From Clostridium sp. TW13 (GTDB lineage Bacteria > Bacillota > Clostridia > Clostridiales > Clostridiaceae): DNA of 64,000 nucleotides. Position numbers and translations under genes: made by a program. Under the pieces are notes generated by a model. That model searched no databases. It saw nothing but the letters and a program-made list of their open reading frames with translations, and was not told the origin of the DNA. Positions within the stretch are counted from its first letter, which is position 1. Every line of letters starts with the position of its first letter. Positions 8,335-17,130 of the stretch are shown here, one piece after another. The stretch lies in NCBI RefSeq assembly GCF_024345225.1, contig NZ_BROD01000001.1:310001-374000 (forward strand). Reading direction: 5' to 3'.

Positions 8335-8673
8335 CTATATGGCAGATGGACCTCTTTCTTCTGTACGAATTCTAATGCATTCGCATATATCTGATATAAA
8401 TATTTTACCATCCCCAACTTCTCCTGTTTTTGCAATTGAAATTATAATGCTTACTATATTTTCTACATCTGAATCATTTGCTACAATTTTTAGTTCAACC
8501 TTTGGCAAAAGATTCATAAGCACTTCATTACTTCTGTAATATTCAGTCCATCCATGTTGATTACCACATCCTAAAACTTGTCTTATAGTGATTCCGTGAA
8601 CATTAGCTGCTTGTAATGCTTCTTTAAGTTCTTCTAATTTATCTGGACGGATTATAGCTTCAATTTTTTTCAT
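8335..8673 (-). CDS. glnK: PII signal transduction protein (GlnK/GlnB type)
   Basis: A 112-residue PII trimer subunit that binds ATP/ADP and 2-oxoglutarate and normally plugs AmtB. The start at MKKIEAIIRP is set by an AAGGAGGA site at 8681-8688; in-frame codons further upstream belong to the end of amtB. The T-loop reads GWTEYYRSNEVLMNLLP. The position of the uridylylated tyrosine (Tyr51 in E. coli GlnB, context GAEY) is valine here (SNEV), so regulation by uridylylation at that residue is not possible. The B-loop (TGEVGDGKIF) and C-loop (RTEERGPSAI) are intact. It lies 13 bases after amtB. Confidence 0.95.
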   Translation of the reverse strand: MKKIEAIIRPDKLEELKEALQAANVHGITIRQVLGCGNQHGWTEYYRSNEVLMNLLPKVELKIVANDSDVENIVSIIISIAKTGEVGDGKIFISDICECIRIRTEERGPSAI

Positions 8674-8686
8674 AGTATTTTCCTCC

Positions 8687-9934
8687 TTAATCAAGACCAG
8701 TAAATGATGGATAAGCTGATTCACTATGCTCAGATAAATCTAATCCATTTGATTCATCTGTAGAAGAAACTCTTATTTCCATGAAAGCCTTCAATACTTT
8801 CATAATAATGAATGTAGCTACAACTGATAAGCCTATTGTAATAACAATACTTATAATTTGTACCACAAGTAAATGTGTATCTCCGAATATTAGACCGTTC
8901 CATTGAGCAGCAGAGTTTATAGATTTATCAGTGAATAATCCAGTAGCTATACCACCCCATATACCACCTGTACCGTGACAACCAAAAGCATCTAAAGCAT
9001 CATCGTAACCAAATTTCTTCTTTATAACTGACATAGTGAAATAACAAATTGGGCTCACTAAAGCTCCGATTATTAATGATGCCCAGATTGGAACAAAACC
9101 AGCTCCAGGAGTTATAGCAACTAGTCCAAGTACTGCACCTGTTGCAGCACCTAATACAGTAACTTTTCCATGTAATACTTTTTCAACAAGCATCCAAGAT
9201 AATAAAGCTGCACCTGCAGAGGTATTTGTAGTTAGTAGAGCATGTACTGCAAGCGGACCTGCAGTTAAGGCACTACCAGCATTGAAACCAAACCAACCAA
9301 ACCATAGAATAGCAGCACCAAGTACCACAAAAGGTATATTGTGAGGCTTGTAAGATATCATACCATGTCCTTTTCTTTTACCAAGTATTATACAAGCTAC
9401 TAATCCTGAAATACCGGAACTTATATGAACTACGTTACCACCTGCAAAGTCTAGAGCTCCTAAATTTCTTATTAGGCCACCTTCACCCCATACCATATGT
9501 GCAAGTGGATAATATACTAGAAAAGACCAAGCAATTACAAATATAAAAAGAGGTTTAAACTTCATTCTTTCTACCAATGATCCAGTTATTAAGGCTGGAG
9601 TTATTATTGCAAACATCATCTGAAAAGCAGCAAATAATGTTTCAGGGATTGTTGATGAGTAAGCTGCTTTTGGTGTATTAAGAACACCGTTAAAGAATAG
9701 ATGATCAAAACCACCGATTATTCTAAAGTTATCAGACCCAAATGATAAGGAATATCCAACGATAATCCAAAGTACCGACGCTAGTCCACAAATAAAAAAT
9801 GAAGATAAAATAGTATTTAGTACATTTTTTCTTCTGACCATTCCACCGTAGAAGAAAGCAAGTCCAGGTGTCATGAATAATACAAGTGCAGTACATACTA
9901 AGATGAAAGCACTATCAGCTAAATTAATTTCCAT
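8687..9934 (-). CDS. amtB: Ammonium transporter AmtB
   Basis: A 415-residue polytopic protein with about 11 membrane helices. Conduction residues are present: the twin-histidine positions in NVVHISSG and AFGCHGTGG, the aspartate in LGALDFAGG, and the gating phenylalanine region TLFAAFQMMFAI. The ATG at 9934 has an AAAGGAAT site at good spacing; the ATG six codons upstream has none. It is followed after 13 bases by glnK, the usual operon. Expression is probably regulated by the terminator in its short leader (9973-10016). Confidence 0.97.
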   Translation of the reverse strand: MEINLADSAFILVCTALVLFMTPGLAFFYGGMVRRKNVLNTILSSFFICGLASVLWIIVGYSLSFGSDNFRIIGGFDHLFFNGVLNTPKAAYSSTIPETLFAAFQMMFAIITPALITGSLVERMKFKPLFIFVIAWSFLVYYPLAHMVWGEGGLIRNLGALDFAGGNVVHISSGISGLVACIILGKRKGHGMISYKPHNIPFVVLGAAILWFGWFGFNAGSALTAGPLAVHALLTTNTSAGAALLSWMLVEKVLHGKVTVLGAATGAVLGLVAITPGAGFVPIWASLIIGALVSPICYFTMSVIKKKFGYDDALDAFGCHGTGGIWGGIATGLFTDKSINSAAQWNGLIFGDTHLLVVQIISIVITIGLSVVATFIIMKVLKAFMEIRVSSTDESNGLDLSEHSESAYPSFTGLD

Positions 9935-9972
9935 AATAATCATTCCTTTCATATAAAATAAATAAATTCAAT

Positions 9973-10016
9973 AAAAAAAGACAAAGACGCCCTAATTAGA
10001 TAGACGTCTTTGTCTT
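9973..10016 (-). terminator. Intrinsic terminator in the amtB leader (probable attenuator)
   Basis: On the minus strand AAGACAAAGACG and CGTCTTTGTCTT form a perfect 12-base stem with a 15-base loop, followed by seven T. It lies between the predicted amtB promoter and the amtB ribosome site, and no minus-strand gene lies upstream for it to terminate. Read-through must therefore be permitted for amtB expression. Confidence 0.85.
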
Positions 10017-10031
10017 GTATCTCATATATTA

Positions 10032-10060
10032 ATATTAATAAGAAATTGATAAATTGTCAA
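10032..10060 (-). promoter_or_regulatory. Promoter of amtB-glnK
   Basis: On the minus strand TTGACA, a 17-base spacer, then TAATAT. The predicted start of transcription is near 10025, only about 10 bases before the attenuator stem. Confidence 0.75.
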
Positions 10061-10217
10061 CAAAAAATAAATAAAAGCTAAGAAAATAGCTGAAAAGCAT
10101 TTCAAAAAATAATAAATTAATATTAATTAATATTGAAAAATATGAAATTGATATTTATTAACTATATATGAATGCTAATTTATTAATTAAGCTATATAAA
10201 TACCTAAAAAAGTATAG

Positions 10218-10246
10218 TTGCAAAACATAAAAACTTATGCTAATAT
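10218..10246 (+). promoter_or_regulatory. Promoter of tRNA-Trp copy 3
   Basis: TTGCAA, 17 bases, TAATAT, ending 18 bases before the tRNA. Confidence 0.7.
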
Positions 10247-10264
10247 TGTATTTGTTATTGATGA

Positions 10265-10339
10265 AGGGGTATGGCTCAACGGTAGAGTAGTGGTCTCCAA
10301 AACCATTGGTTGTGGGTTCAAATCCTACTACCCCTGCCA
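10265..10339 (+). tRNA. tRNA-Trp (CCA), copy 3, CCA end encoded
   Basis: It differs from copies 1 and 2 by one base: the 3' acceptor arm is TACCCCT instead of TGCCCCT, which turns the G-T pair into an A-T pair. Anticodon CCA and all other positions are unchanged. It has its own promoter and a following hairpin. Confidence 0.97.
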
Positions 10340-10348
10340 ATATTTAAC

Positions 10349-10382
10349 AGGGAAGCTATGTATATAGTTTCCCTATTATTTT
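10349..10382 (+). terminator. Hairpin terminator of tRNA-Trp copy 3
   Basis: AGGGAAGCTAT pairs with ATAGTTTCCCT with one bulge or mismatch, followed by ATTATTTTTG. Confidence 0.7.
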
Positions 10383-10549
10383 TGTAAAAGTAAAATTAAA
10401 AATACTTTTGTAATTGTTTACAAAAAAATATAGAAATAAATCGTAATTTTGATAAAAAACCAATTGATTTTATAATAAATACAGATTATTTTAAGGGGCT
10501 ATTGAATTAAAGTTTTAAAAGTCATATAATTCAAGAAAAGTGTAGTTTT

Positions 10550-10580
10550 AAGTACTTTTAAGTTGGTATCAAAAGTACTT
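10550..10580 (+). promoter_or_regulatory. Perfect inverted repeat before the lacI-type gene
   Basis: AAGTACTTTT and AAAAGTACTT are separated by 11 bases and lie just before the ribosome site of the regulator gene. It may be an operator or a leader hairpin. It does not match the GTTACCGATAAC operators of the locus. Confidence 0.5.
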
Positions 10581-10600
10581 ATTGAGGGGAGGGAAAACTT

Positions 10601-11608
10601 TTGCAAGAAAAAAGAGTTACTATGCAAGATGTAGCTGATTATGTAGGGGTAACCAAGGTAACAGTTTCAAAAGCTATAGCAGGTAGAAAAGATATCAGTG
10701 ATGCAATGAAAAATAGAATTCTAGAAGCTGCAAAAGAGCTGGGATACATTTATAATTCAAAAGGAAGAACCTTAAAAGAAAACCTAAATTATACAATAGG
10801 AATTATAACCGCTGAAAGATATTTTGGGGTTGAAGATTATTTCTATTTGGATTTATATAAACTAATGAATGACGAGATGGACAAGTCACACTTTACAGCT
10901 ATGTTTTATATATTAAATTCTAATGATGAGAAAACATTAAATATTCCTAGAATGGTACTCGAGCAAAAGATTGATGGCTTAATAATTTTAGGACAAATAT
11001 CAAAAGAATATTTGAAGGAGTTATCAAAATATAATTATGCCACAGTATTTTTAGATTTCTACTCTAATAACTTTAATGTAGATTCTGTAATTACAGATAA
11101 CTTTTTCGCAACTTATGAGTTAACGAATAAGTTAATTGAAAGAGGACATAAAGAAATAGGATTTATAGGTAACCTTAACGTTACTTCAAGTATTCAAGAT
11201 CGTTATTTGGGATACTATAAAGCAATGTTAGAAAATAACTTAGAGATAAAAAAAGAATGGATTGTGCCAGATAAATCTGATGATAATCAATGGATAGATA
11301 TTGATTTCCCTAAAAAGTCACCGACTGCTTTTGTATGCAACTGTGATAAGGCTGCATATATTGCAATTAAAAAGTTAAATGAACTTGGGTATTCAGTTCC
11401 AAGTGATATATCAGTAGTTGGATTTGATGATAGCATACATGCAAGACTGTCTTCACCTAAGATAACCACTGTTAGAGTAAATATAGAAGAGATGGCAAGG
11501 GTGGCTATAGATCTTGTAGTAAAGAGAATAAAGCAGAAAGACAGGCCGTCTGGTAGAATATTGATAAAAGGATTATTAGTTGATAGAGAGTCGGTAAAAA
11601 GAATATAG
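10601..11608 (+). CDS. LacI-family repressor of the mannoside locus
   Basis: A 335-residue regulator. The N-terminal helix-turn-helix is DVADYVGVTKVTVSKAIAG and the hinge helix is about residues 50-62. The rest is a periplasmic-binding-protein-like sensor domain with VVGFDDSIHARLSSPKITTV near the end. Translation starts at TTG, after a strong GAGGGGAGGG site; a Met codon seven codons on has no good site. A terminator follows, then the transporter operon it most likely controls. Two copies of a dyad-symmetric operator sit just after the promoters at 11.7 and 17.1 kb. The inducer is inferred to be a manno-oligosaccharide. Confidence 0.93.
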   Translation: MQEKRVTMQDVADYVGVTKVTVSKAIAGRKDISDAMKNRILEAAKELGYIYNSKGRTLKENLNYTIGIITAERYFGVEDYFYLDLYKLMNDEMDKSHFTAMFYILNSNDEKTLNIPRMVLEQKIDGLIILGQISKEYLKELSKYNYATVFLDFYSNNFNVDSVITDNFFATYELTNKLIERGHKEIGFIGNLNVTSSIQDRYLGYYKAMLENNLEIKKEWIVPDKSDDNQWIDIDFPKKSPTAFVCNCDKAAYIAIKKLNELGYSVPSDISVVGFDDSIHARLSSPKITTVRVNIEEMARVAIDLVVKRIKQKDRPSGRILIKGLLVDRESVKRI

Positions 11609-11612
11609 ATGT

Positions 11613-11649
11613 AAAAAGAATGTACCATAAGTACATTCTTTTTTTTTGA
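11613..11649 (+). terminator. Terminator of the lacI-type gene
   Basis: AAAAAGAATGTAC and GTACATTCTTTTT form a 13-base stem followed by more T. Confidence 0.92.
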
Positions 11650-11696
11650 TTGCGATACAGATTTCTTATCACTTTTTAGGAAGTTGAAAAAACTTA

Positions 11697-11725
11697 TTGA
11701 AAAATGAAAATGTATACAATACAAT
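11697..11725 (+). promoter_or_regulatory. Promoter of the mannoside operon
   Basis: TTGAAA, 17 bases, TACAAT. A TGTATACAATACA sequence overlaps the -10 box and loosely resembles a catabolite-response element. Confidence 0.65.
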
Positions 11726-11736
11726 AAAGATGTAAC

Positions 11737-11748
11737 GTTACCGATAAC
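11737..11748 (+). promoter_or_regulatory. LacI-type operator 1
   Basis: GTTACCGATAAC is a near-palindrome with a central CG, and the identity to the second site extends over GTTACCGATAACTTAAT. It begins 11 bases after the -10 box, exactly as at 17088. Binding there would block elongation or initiation. Confidence 0.8.
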
Positions 11749-11773
11749 TTAATTTAAACAGGAGGGGTTATAG

Positions 11774-12652
11774 ATGTTTGCAAAGCTTAGCTATAAGAAA
11801 CAAAAAACCTTGATAATATGTCTATTCTTATTAATACCGCTAGTTTTATTATTAACATTTACTTATTATCCGGCATTGACCATGTTTGGATATTCATTTG
11901 AAAAATGGAATGGTTTTAGTCCAAATAAAGAATTTGTTGGACTAGCAAACTACAAAGAGCTTTTCAGCAATCCTTCACATTTTGCAGTATTGAAAAACAG
12001 TTTGTACTATTTTGTAGGAGGACTTATTCAATTAGGCATAGCATTCTATTTTGCAATAGTACTTAATTCGAAGATAAGAGGAAAATCAATATTCAAAGCA
12101 TTATTCTTTTTCCCATATTTAATTAATAGTGTTGCTATATCACTTATATTTGTTTTCTTCTTCCAACCAGGAGGAACATTAGATTCAGTTTTAAATGCCT
12201 TAGGCCTTGGACATCTTGTTCAATTGTGGTTAGGAAATGAACATATAGTTAACTACTCGTTAGCATTCACATCAATGTGGAGATACTTAGGATATAACTT
12301 TGTCATTCTATTAGGAGCAATACAGTCAGTTCCAAGTGATGTATTAGAGGCAGCTGATATTGACGGTGCAGGAGAATGGGACAAGGCTAAATATATTATT
12401 TTACCAACAATAAAGAGAATTGTTCAACTTTCATTAATCCTTAATATCTCAGGTGCAATATCTGTATTTGAAATTCCATATATCATGACAGGTGGTGCAA
12501 ATGGAAGTAGCACCTTCGTTATAGATACAATTAACACAGCATTCAAGTATATGGATATGGGTCTATCATCAGCAATGGCAATTATAGTGTTGATCATAGT
12601 CGCAGTAGTAACAATAATTTCTCAAAAAGTAAGTAAAGGAGGAGCAGAGTAA
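11774..12652 (+). CDS. Sugar ABC transporter permease (MalF/UgpA type)
   Basis: A 292-residue inner-membrane protein with six predicted helices. The EAA loop for ATPase contact is VLEAADIDGAGEWDKAKYII. It is the first gene of the mannoside operon, with an AGGAGGGG site, and is followed by the second permease after 2 bases. Together with the lipoprotein at 17131 it forms an importer, here inferred to carry beta-manno-oligosaccharides from its enzyme neighbours. No ATP-binding subunit is encoded in the locus, so a shared MsmX/MsmK-type ATPase elsewhere must energise it. Confidence 0.93.
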   Translation: MFAKLSYKKQKTLIICLFLLIPLVLLLTFTYYPALTMFGYSFEKWNGFSPNKEFVGLANYKELFSNPSHFAVLKNSLYYFVGGLIQLGIAFYFAIVLNSKIRGKSIFKALFFFPYLINSVAISLIFVFFFQPGGTLDSVLNALGLGHLVQLWLGNEHIVNYSLAFTSMWRYLGYNFVILLGAIQSVPSDVLEAADIDGAGEWDKAKYIILPTIKRIVQLSLILNISGAISVFEIPYIMTGGANGSSTFVIDTINTAFKYMDMGLSSAMAIIVLIIVAVVTIISQKVSKGGAE

Positions 12653-12654
12653 TT

Positions 12655-13587
12655 ATGGAAGGAAATGTTCAGGTTAATAATGAAAAGAAAACTGGATATG
12701 ATTTAAATAAATCTTCCAAGATGGGGAGAATGTTTTGGTCTGCATTTAAATATTTTACTTTAATAATTGCAAGTTTAATTTTTATAATTCCTGTTTTGGT
12801 TGTATTTTTTGGTGCATTCAAGACTAAAGCAGAATTTTATGGTACTGCAAGTAAGCTAACTCTTCCACATAGCTTTTTAAATTTTGAGAATTTTAGAAAA
12901 GCCTTTGTAGATGGAGGTATGCTTACAGGTTTTGTAAATACAGTAGTGATAATGTTAGGTTCATTACTATTTGTAATAATGTTTGGTTCAATGGTAGCCT
13001 ATGTTATACAAAGATTTGATTTCAAAGGAAAGAAGTTAGTTTTTGGGTTATATATGACAGCAATGTTAATACCAATGGTAACTACTCAAATTTGTACTTA
13101 CAAAATTATGTCTAACTTAGATATGTTCGTGAGAACAGCATTTAACTCAGAAACAGGAATAATTAATACCCCAATATCAGTAATAATCTTATACATTGGC
13201 GCAGATGTAATGAGTATTATAATCATGATGCAATTCTTAGATTCAATTTCAGTATCTTTGGATGAGTCAGCAATGTTAGATGGAGCAAGCTATTTCTATA
13301 TATTCTTTAGAATAATATTACCATTGCTTAAGCCGGCTATAGCAACTGTGCTTATTATAAAAGGTGTAGGTATATATAATGATTTCTATACCCAATATCT
13401 ATACTTACCTTCAAAAGAAGCAAGACCAATATCCACATCATTACTTAGCTTTATGGGACCATATGGCGGAGAATGGAATGTTATCTGTGCAGGTATCATA
13501 ATAATCATGATTCCTACTACTGTATTATTCTTATGCTTGCAAAAATATATTTACAATGGATTTGCAGCTGGAGCTGTAAAAGGCTAA
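12655..13587 (+). CDS. Sugar ABC transporter permease (MalG/UgpE type)
   Basis: A 310-residue protein with a 25-residue hydrophilic N-terminus and six predicted helices. The EAA loop is DESAMLDGASYFYIFFRIIL, and the terminal sequence YIYNGFAAGAVKG is characteristic of the CUT1 subfamily. It starts 2 bases after the first permease stop, with the site GGAGGAG inside that gene's end, so the two are coupled. Confidence 0.93.
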   Translation: MEGNVQVNNEKKTGYDLNKSSKMGRMFWSAFKYFTLIIASLIFIIPVLVVFFGAFKTKAEFYGTASKLTLPHSFLNFENFRKAFVDGGMLTGFVNTVVIMLGSLLFVIMFGSMVAYVIQRFDFKGKKLVFGLYMTAMLIPMVTTQICTYKIMSNLDMFVRTAFNSETGIINTPISVIILYIGADVMSIIIMMQFLDSISVSLDESAMLDGASYFYIFFRIILPLLKPAIATVLIIKGVGIYNDFYTQYLYLPSKEARPISTSLLSFMGPYGGEWNVICAGIIIIMIPTTVLFLCLQKYIYNGFAAGAVKG

Positions 13588-13609
13588 TAGGTAAAGGAGA
13601 GATTCAATA

Positions 13610-14776
13610 ATGAAAATGGCATTAGAAATGTTAGAGCATTTAGAAAATGTTATTGTACCATTTTGGGATAAGCTACAGGACAAAGAAAATGGTGGATTCT
13701 ATGGCTATATGACTTACAATTTGGAATTAGACAAAACGGCTGAAAAAGGCTGCATACTAAATTCAAGAATTTTATGGTTCTATTCAGCCACTTATAATCT
13801 TAATCATGATAAAAAGAATTTAAAGTATGCAGAACATGCATATAATTTTCTTAAAAATGTGTTTCTAGATAAAAAATATGGCGGAGTTTTTTGGATGGCT
13901 GATTATACAGGGAAGATTACAGATAGTATAAAACATACCTATAACCAAGCCTTTGCAATATATGCTTTGGCTGAGTATTATAAGGCAACTAAGAATGAAG
14001 AAGCTTTAGATCTAGCAAAAGAATTATTTGAAATTATAGAAATGCACTGTAAAGACATGTATGGATACCTTGAAGAATTTGATGAAGAATGGAATGAGAA
14101 ATCAAATGAAATGCTCAGTGAATGTGGGGTGATTTCAAAGAAAACTACAAATACACACCTTCATGTATTAGAGGCATATACAAATCTTTATAGTGTATGG
14201 AAAGATGAAAGAGTAAAGAATCAGTTACTTTACATCCTAGATATATTTAAGGTAAGAATATATGATGAAAATCAGCATGTATTTAAAATATTTTTTGATG
14301 AGGAATGGAATGTAACTATAGATGTTAAGTCATTTGGACATGATATTGAAACTTGTTGGTTAATTGATAGAGCTGCAGAAGTAATAGGTGATAAGGAAGT
14401 TACAGAAGATGTTAGATCCTATATTCCTAAGGTGGCTGCCAAAATACATGAACTTGCTTATTCTGATCACGGGATGAATAATGAATGTGTTGAAGGAAAG
14501 TTAGATACAGACAGAATTTGGTGGGTGCAAGCAGAAGCAGTTATAGGTTTTTATAATAATTTTCAAATAACTAAGGATAAAAAGTACTGTGATGCTGCTA
14601 TGAATATGTGGGATTATATAAAATCTACTATTGTAGATAAAAGAAATAGTGGAGAGTGGTTTTGGAAGGTATCAGAAGATGGACAACCTTATAAGGATAA
14701 GCCTATAGTTGAACCTTGGAAATGCCCTTATCACAATAGCAGAATGTGTATCGAAATAGTGAGGAGGACAATGTAA
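13610..14776 (+). CDS. Cellobiose/mannobiose 2-epimerase (AGE superfamily)
   Basis: A 388-residue cytoplasmic (alpha/alpha)6-barrel enzyme of usual length. The catalytic and binding histidines of the cellobiose 2-epimerase group are visible in [22 protein letters not shown] and [20 protein letters not shown] is the conserved front motif. In mannan catabolism this enzyme converts beta-1,4-mannobiose to mannosyl-glucose. The next gene encodes the phosphorylase for exactly that product, which supports a mannobiose role over cellobiose. It overlaps the next gene by one base in TAATG. Confidence 0.93.
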   Translation: MKMALEMLEHLENVIVPFWDKLQDKENGGFYGYMTYNLELDKTAEKGCILNSRILWFYSATYNLNHDKKNLKYAEHAYNFLKNVFLDKKYGGVFWMADYTGKITDSIKHTYNQAFAIYALAEYYKATKNEEALDLAKELFEIIEMHCKDMYGYLEEFDEEWNEKSNEMLSECGVISKKTTNTHLHVLEAYTNLYSVWKDERVKNQLLYILDIFKVRIYDENQHVFKIFFDEEWNVTIDVKSFGHDIETCWLIDRAAEVIGDKEVTEDVRSYIPKVAAKIHELAYSDHGMNNECVEGKLDTDRIWWVQAEAVIGFYNNFQITKDKKYCDAAMNMWDYIKSTIVDKRNSGEWFWKVSEDGQPYKDKPIVEPWKCPYHNSRMCIEIVRRTM

Positions 14777-15948
14777 TGTTTAAAGAAAGACTGGAAAGAG
14801 AATTAGCAAAGTACAACACCCTAATTACGAGAAAAAATCAGCCTACAGATGAGTATAATGGTATTTTTACTAGATATAAATATCCTGTACTTACACGTGA
14901 GCATGCTCCATTAGTATGGAGATATGATTTCAATGAGAAGACAAATCCGCTATTTATTGAAAGATTAGGGATAAACGCTGTATTAAATGCAGGAGCTATA
15001 GAATTAGATGGTAAATACTATGTTGTAGCAAGGGTTGAAGGAAATGATAGAAAATCTTTCTTTGCAGTTGCTGAGAGTCCAAATGGAATAGATAACTTTA
15101 AGTTTTGGGATTATGCAATAGAGCTTCCTGATACTTGTGAAAAAGAAACCAATGTTTATGACATGAGATTAACTAAGCATGAAGATGGGTGGATATATGG
15201 GGTATTCTGTTCAGAAGCTAAAGATCCAGATGCAGCACCAGGAGATTTATCTTCTGCAGTAGCAGAGGCAGGAATTGCCAGAACTAAAGATCTTAAAACT
15301 TGGGAGAGACTTCCTAACTTAAAAACAGTATCTCCTCAGCAAAGAAATGTAGTTCTTCATCCTGAATTTGTAGATGGTAAATATGCATTTTATACAAGAC
15401 CAATGGATGGATTTATAGAGACTGGGAATGGAAGTGGTATATGCTTTGGATTATGTGATGATATCTTAAATCCAGTAGTTGAAGAAGAGATATTAGTTAG
15501 TCCAAGAGTATATCATACTATCACAGAAGTTAAGAATGGAGCAGGTGCAGTTCCGATTAAGACTGATAGAGGATGGGTTCATATAGCGCATGGAGTTAGA
15601 AATACAGCTGCAGGTCTAAGATATGTAATATATTTATTTGTAACAGACTTAAAAGATCCAAGCAAAGTTATAGCAGCTCCAAGTGGATATTTAATAGCAC
15701 CAATGGGCGAAGAAAGAGTTGGAGACGTTTCTAATGTAGTATTTACCAATGGAGCAATTGTTAAAGAAAGTGGTGAAGTATATATTTATTATGCTTCTTC
15801 AGACACAAGACTTCATGTAGCAACAACTACAATTGAAAGACTTCTTGATTATGCATTTAACACACCGGAAGATCCATTAAGATCTGTAGACTGTGTTAAG
15901 CAAAGAAATGAATTAGTAAGAAAAAATTTAGAATTATTAAATAAATAG
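14776..15948 (+). CDS. GH130 4-O-beta-D-mannosyl-D-glucose phosphorylase
   Basis: A 390-residue five-bladed beta-propeller enzyme. The start at 14776 follows AGGAGG and overlaps the epimerase stop; an in-frame ATG at 14746 lies in the previous gene without a ribosome site. Family landmarks are the [19 protein letters not shown] strand, the catalytic region [15 protein letters not shown], the [19 protein letters not shown] phosphate/sugar region and PLVWRYDFN near the N-terminus. The subfamily 1 assignment (mannosyl-glucose + Pi giving mannose-1-phosphate + glucose) rests on length, N-terminus and the neighbouring epimerase. Confidence 0.9.
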   Translation: MFKERLERELAKYNTLITRKNQPTDEYNGIFTRYKYPVLTREHAPLVWRYDFNEKTNPLFIERLGINAVLNAGAIELDGKYYVVARVEGNDRKSFFAVAESPNGIDNFKFWDYAIELPDTCEKETNVYDMRLTKHEDGWIYGVFCSEAKDPDAAPGDLSSAVAEAGIARTKDLKTWERLPNLKTVSPQQRNVVLHPEFVDGKYAFYTRPMDGFIETGNGSGICFGLCDDILNPVVEEEILVSPRVYHTITEVKNGAGAVPIKTDRGWVHIAHGVRNTAAGLRYVIYLFVTDLKDPSKVIAAPSGYLIAPMGEERVGDVSNVVFTNGAIVKESGEVYIYYASSDTRLHVATTTIERLLDYAFNTPEDPLRSVDCVKQRNELVRKNLELLNK

Positions 15949-15967
15949 TAGAGAGAGGATGATAAAT

Positions 15968-16987
15968 ATGAGTAAAGTTAAGATATTAAGTAAAGGTTCA
16001 ACTAATATTCCATGGCAAGATAAGCCAGAAGGATTTGAAGGACTTGTATGGAGACATACTAATAACCCTATTATTGGTTGGAATCCTACACCTAGTACAG
16101 CTAGAGTATATAATAGTGCAGTAGTTCCATATGAAGGTGAATTTATTGGAATTTTTAGAGCTGATCATAAAGATGGAAAAGCTAGAATTCATGTTGGAAG
16201 AAGTAAAGATGGTTTAAAGTGGGATATAGAAGATAAAGAAATTCAATGGAAAGATGAAAAAGGTAATGATTATCAACCAGATTATTCTTATGATCCAAGA
16301 GTAGTTAAAATAGAAGATACTTACTATATAGTTTGGTGTACAGATTTTTCAGGGGCCGCTCTAGGTCTTGGTATGACAAAGGATTTTAAAAACTTTGTAA
16401 GACTTGAAAATCCATTTATACCATTCAACAGAAATGGAGTTTTATTCCCAAGAAAGATACATGGTAACTATGCACTTTTAAGTAGACCGTCAGATAGTGG
16501 ACATACTCCATTTGGTGATGTTTTCTTAAGTGAAAGTCCAGATTTAGTATTCTGGGGAAAACATAGAAAAGTAATGACTAAAGGTGCTGCTGGCTGGTGG
16601 CAAGGAGTTAAGATAGGGGCAGGTGCTGTACCTATAGAAACATCAGAAGGTTGGTTAATGTTATATCATGGAGTTTCTACTACATGTAATGGATTTGTAT
16701 ATTCAATGGGAGCTGCCATATTAGATATAGATAACCCTTCAAAAGTATTATACAGATGTAAAGATTATATATTGACTCCTGAGGAAAGTTACGAAACAAC
16801 AGGTTTCGTACCAAATGTTGCATTCCCATGTGCTACATTGCATGATGAAACTACAGGAAGAATTGCAATATACTATGGAGCTGCTGACACATACTTAGCT
16901 GTGGCATACACTAACGTAGAAGAACTTGTGGAGTATGTAAAAAACAATTCTGTATTAGCTTCAGGGGATGAAAAAGAATGGCGTTAA
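15968..16987 (+). CDS. GH130 beta-1,4-manno-oligosaccharide phosphorylase
   Basis: A 339-residue GH130 enzyme, shorter than its neighbour and of a different subfamily, as expected for a manno-oligosaccharide phosphorylase that removes mannose-1-phosphate from chains. Landmarks are the SYDPRVVKIEDTYYIVWCTD segment with the general-acid aspartate, GWWQGVKIGAGAVPIETSEG and MLYHGVS. The ATG at 15959 touches GAGAGAGG, so the ATG at 15968 is taken. It is the last gene of the transporter-enzyme operon, with 143 bases to the separately promoted lipoprotein gene. Confidence 0.9.
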   Translation: MSKVKILSKGSTNIPWQDKPEGFEGLVWRHTNNPIIGWNPTPSTARVYNSAVVPYEGEFIGIFRADHKDGKARIHVGRSKDGLKWDIEDKEIQWKDEKGNDYQPDYSYDPRVVKIEDTYYIVWCTDFSGAALGLGMTKDFKNFVRLENPFIPFNRNGVLFPRKIHGNYALLSRPSDSGHTPFGDVFLSESPDLVFWGKHRKVMTKGAAGWWQGVKIGAGAVPIETSEGWLMLYHGVSTTCNGFVYSMGAAILDIDNPSKVLYRCKDYILTPEESYETTGFVPNVAFPCATLHDETTGRIAIYYGAADTYLAVAYTNVEELVEYVKNNSVLASGDEKEWR

Positions 16988-17047
16988 GAAGAAAGTTGTA
17001 AAGTAAATAACATATTAAAAAGTGTTAAGAAAACTAATATACTGCTA

Positions 17048-17076
17048 TTTACCTTATGCTTGTAAACAGTTACAAT
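17048..17076 (+). promoter_or_regulatory. Promoter of the binding lipoprotein, with candidate cre
   Basis: TTTACC, 17 bases, TACAAT. TGTAAACAGTTACA at 17061-17074 overlaps the -10 box and fits the CcpA cre pattern with one central mismatch, suggesting catabolite repression. Confidence 0.6.
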
Positions 17077-17087
17077 AAAGTTGTTAA

Positions 17088-17099
17088 GTTACCGATAAC
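17088..17099 (+). promoter_or_regulatory. LacI-type operator 2
   Basis: The same GTTACCGATAAC as at 11737, with the same following TTAAT, starting 11 bases after the -10 box. This gives coordinated control of the lipoprotein and the permease operon. Confidence 0.8.
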
Positions 17100-17130
17100 T
17101 TAATATTTAATATAAGAGGGGGAAAAGAGT

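Noticed and set aside
10158-10340. A 60-codon minus-strand ORF beginning MAGVVGFEPTTNGFGDHYS
   Set aside because: It is the antisense reading of tRNA-Trp copy 3, a well-known false-protein pattern.
11287-11724. 145-codon minus-strand ORF across the LacI gene end
   Set aside because: It crosses the lacI-type gene, its terminator and part of the next promoter, with no domain resemblance.
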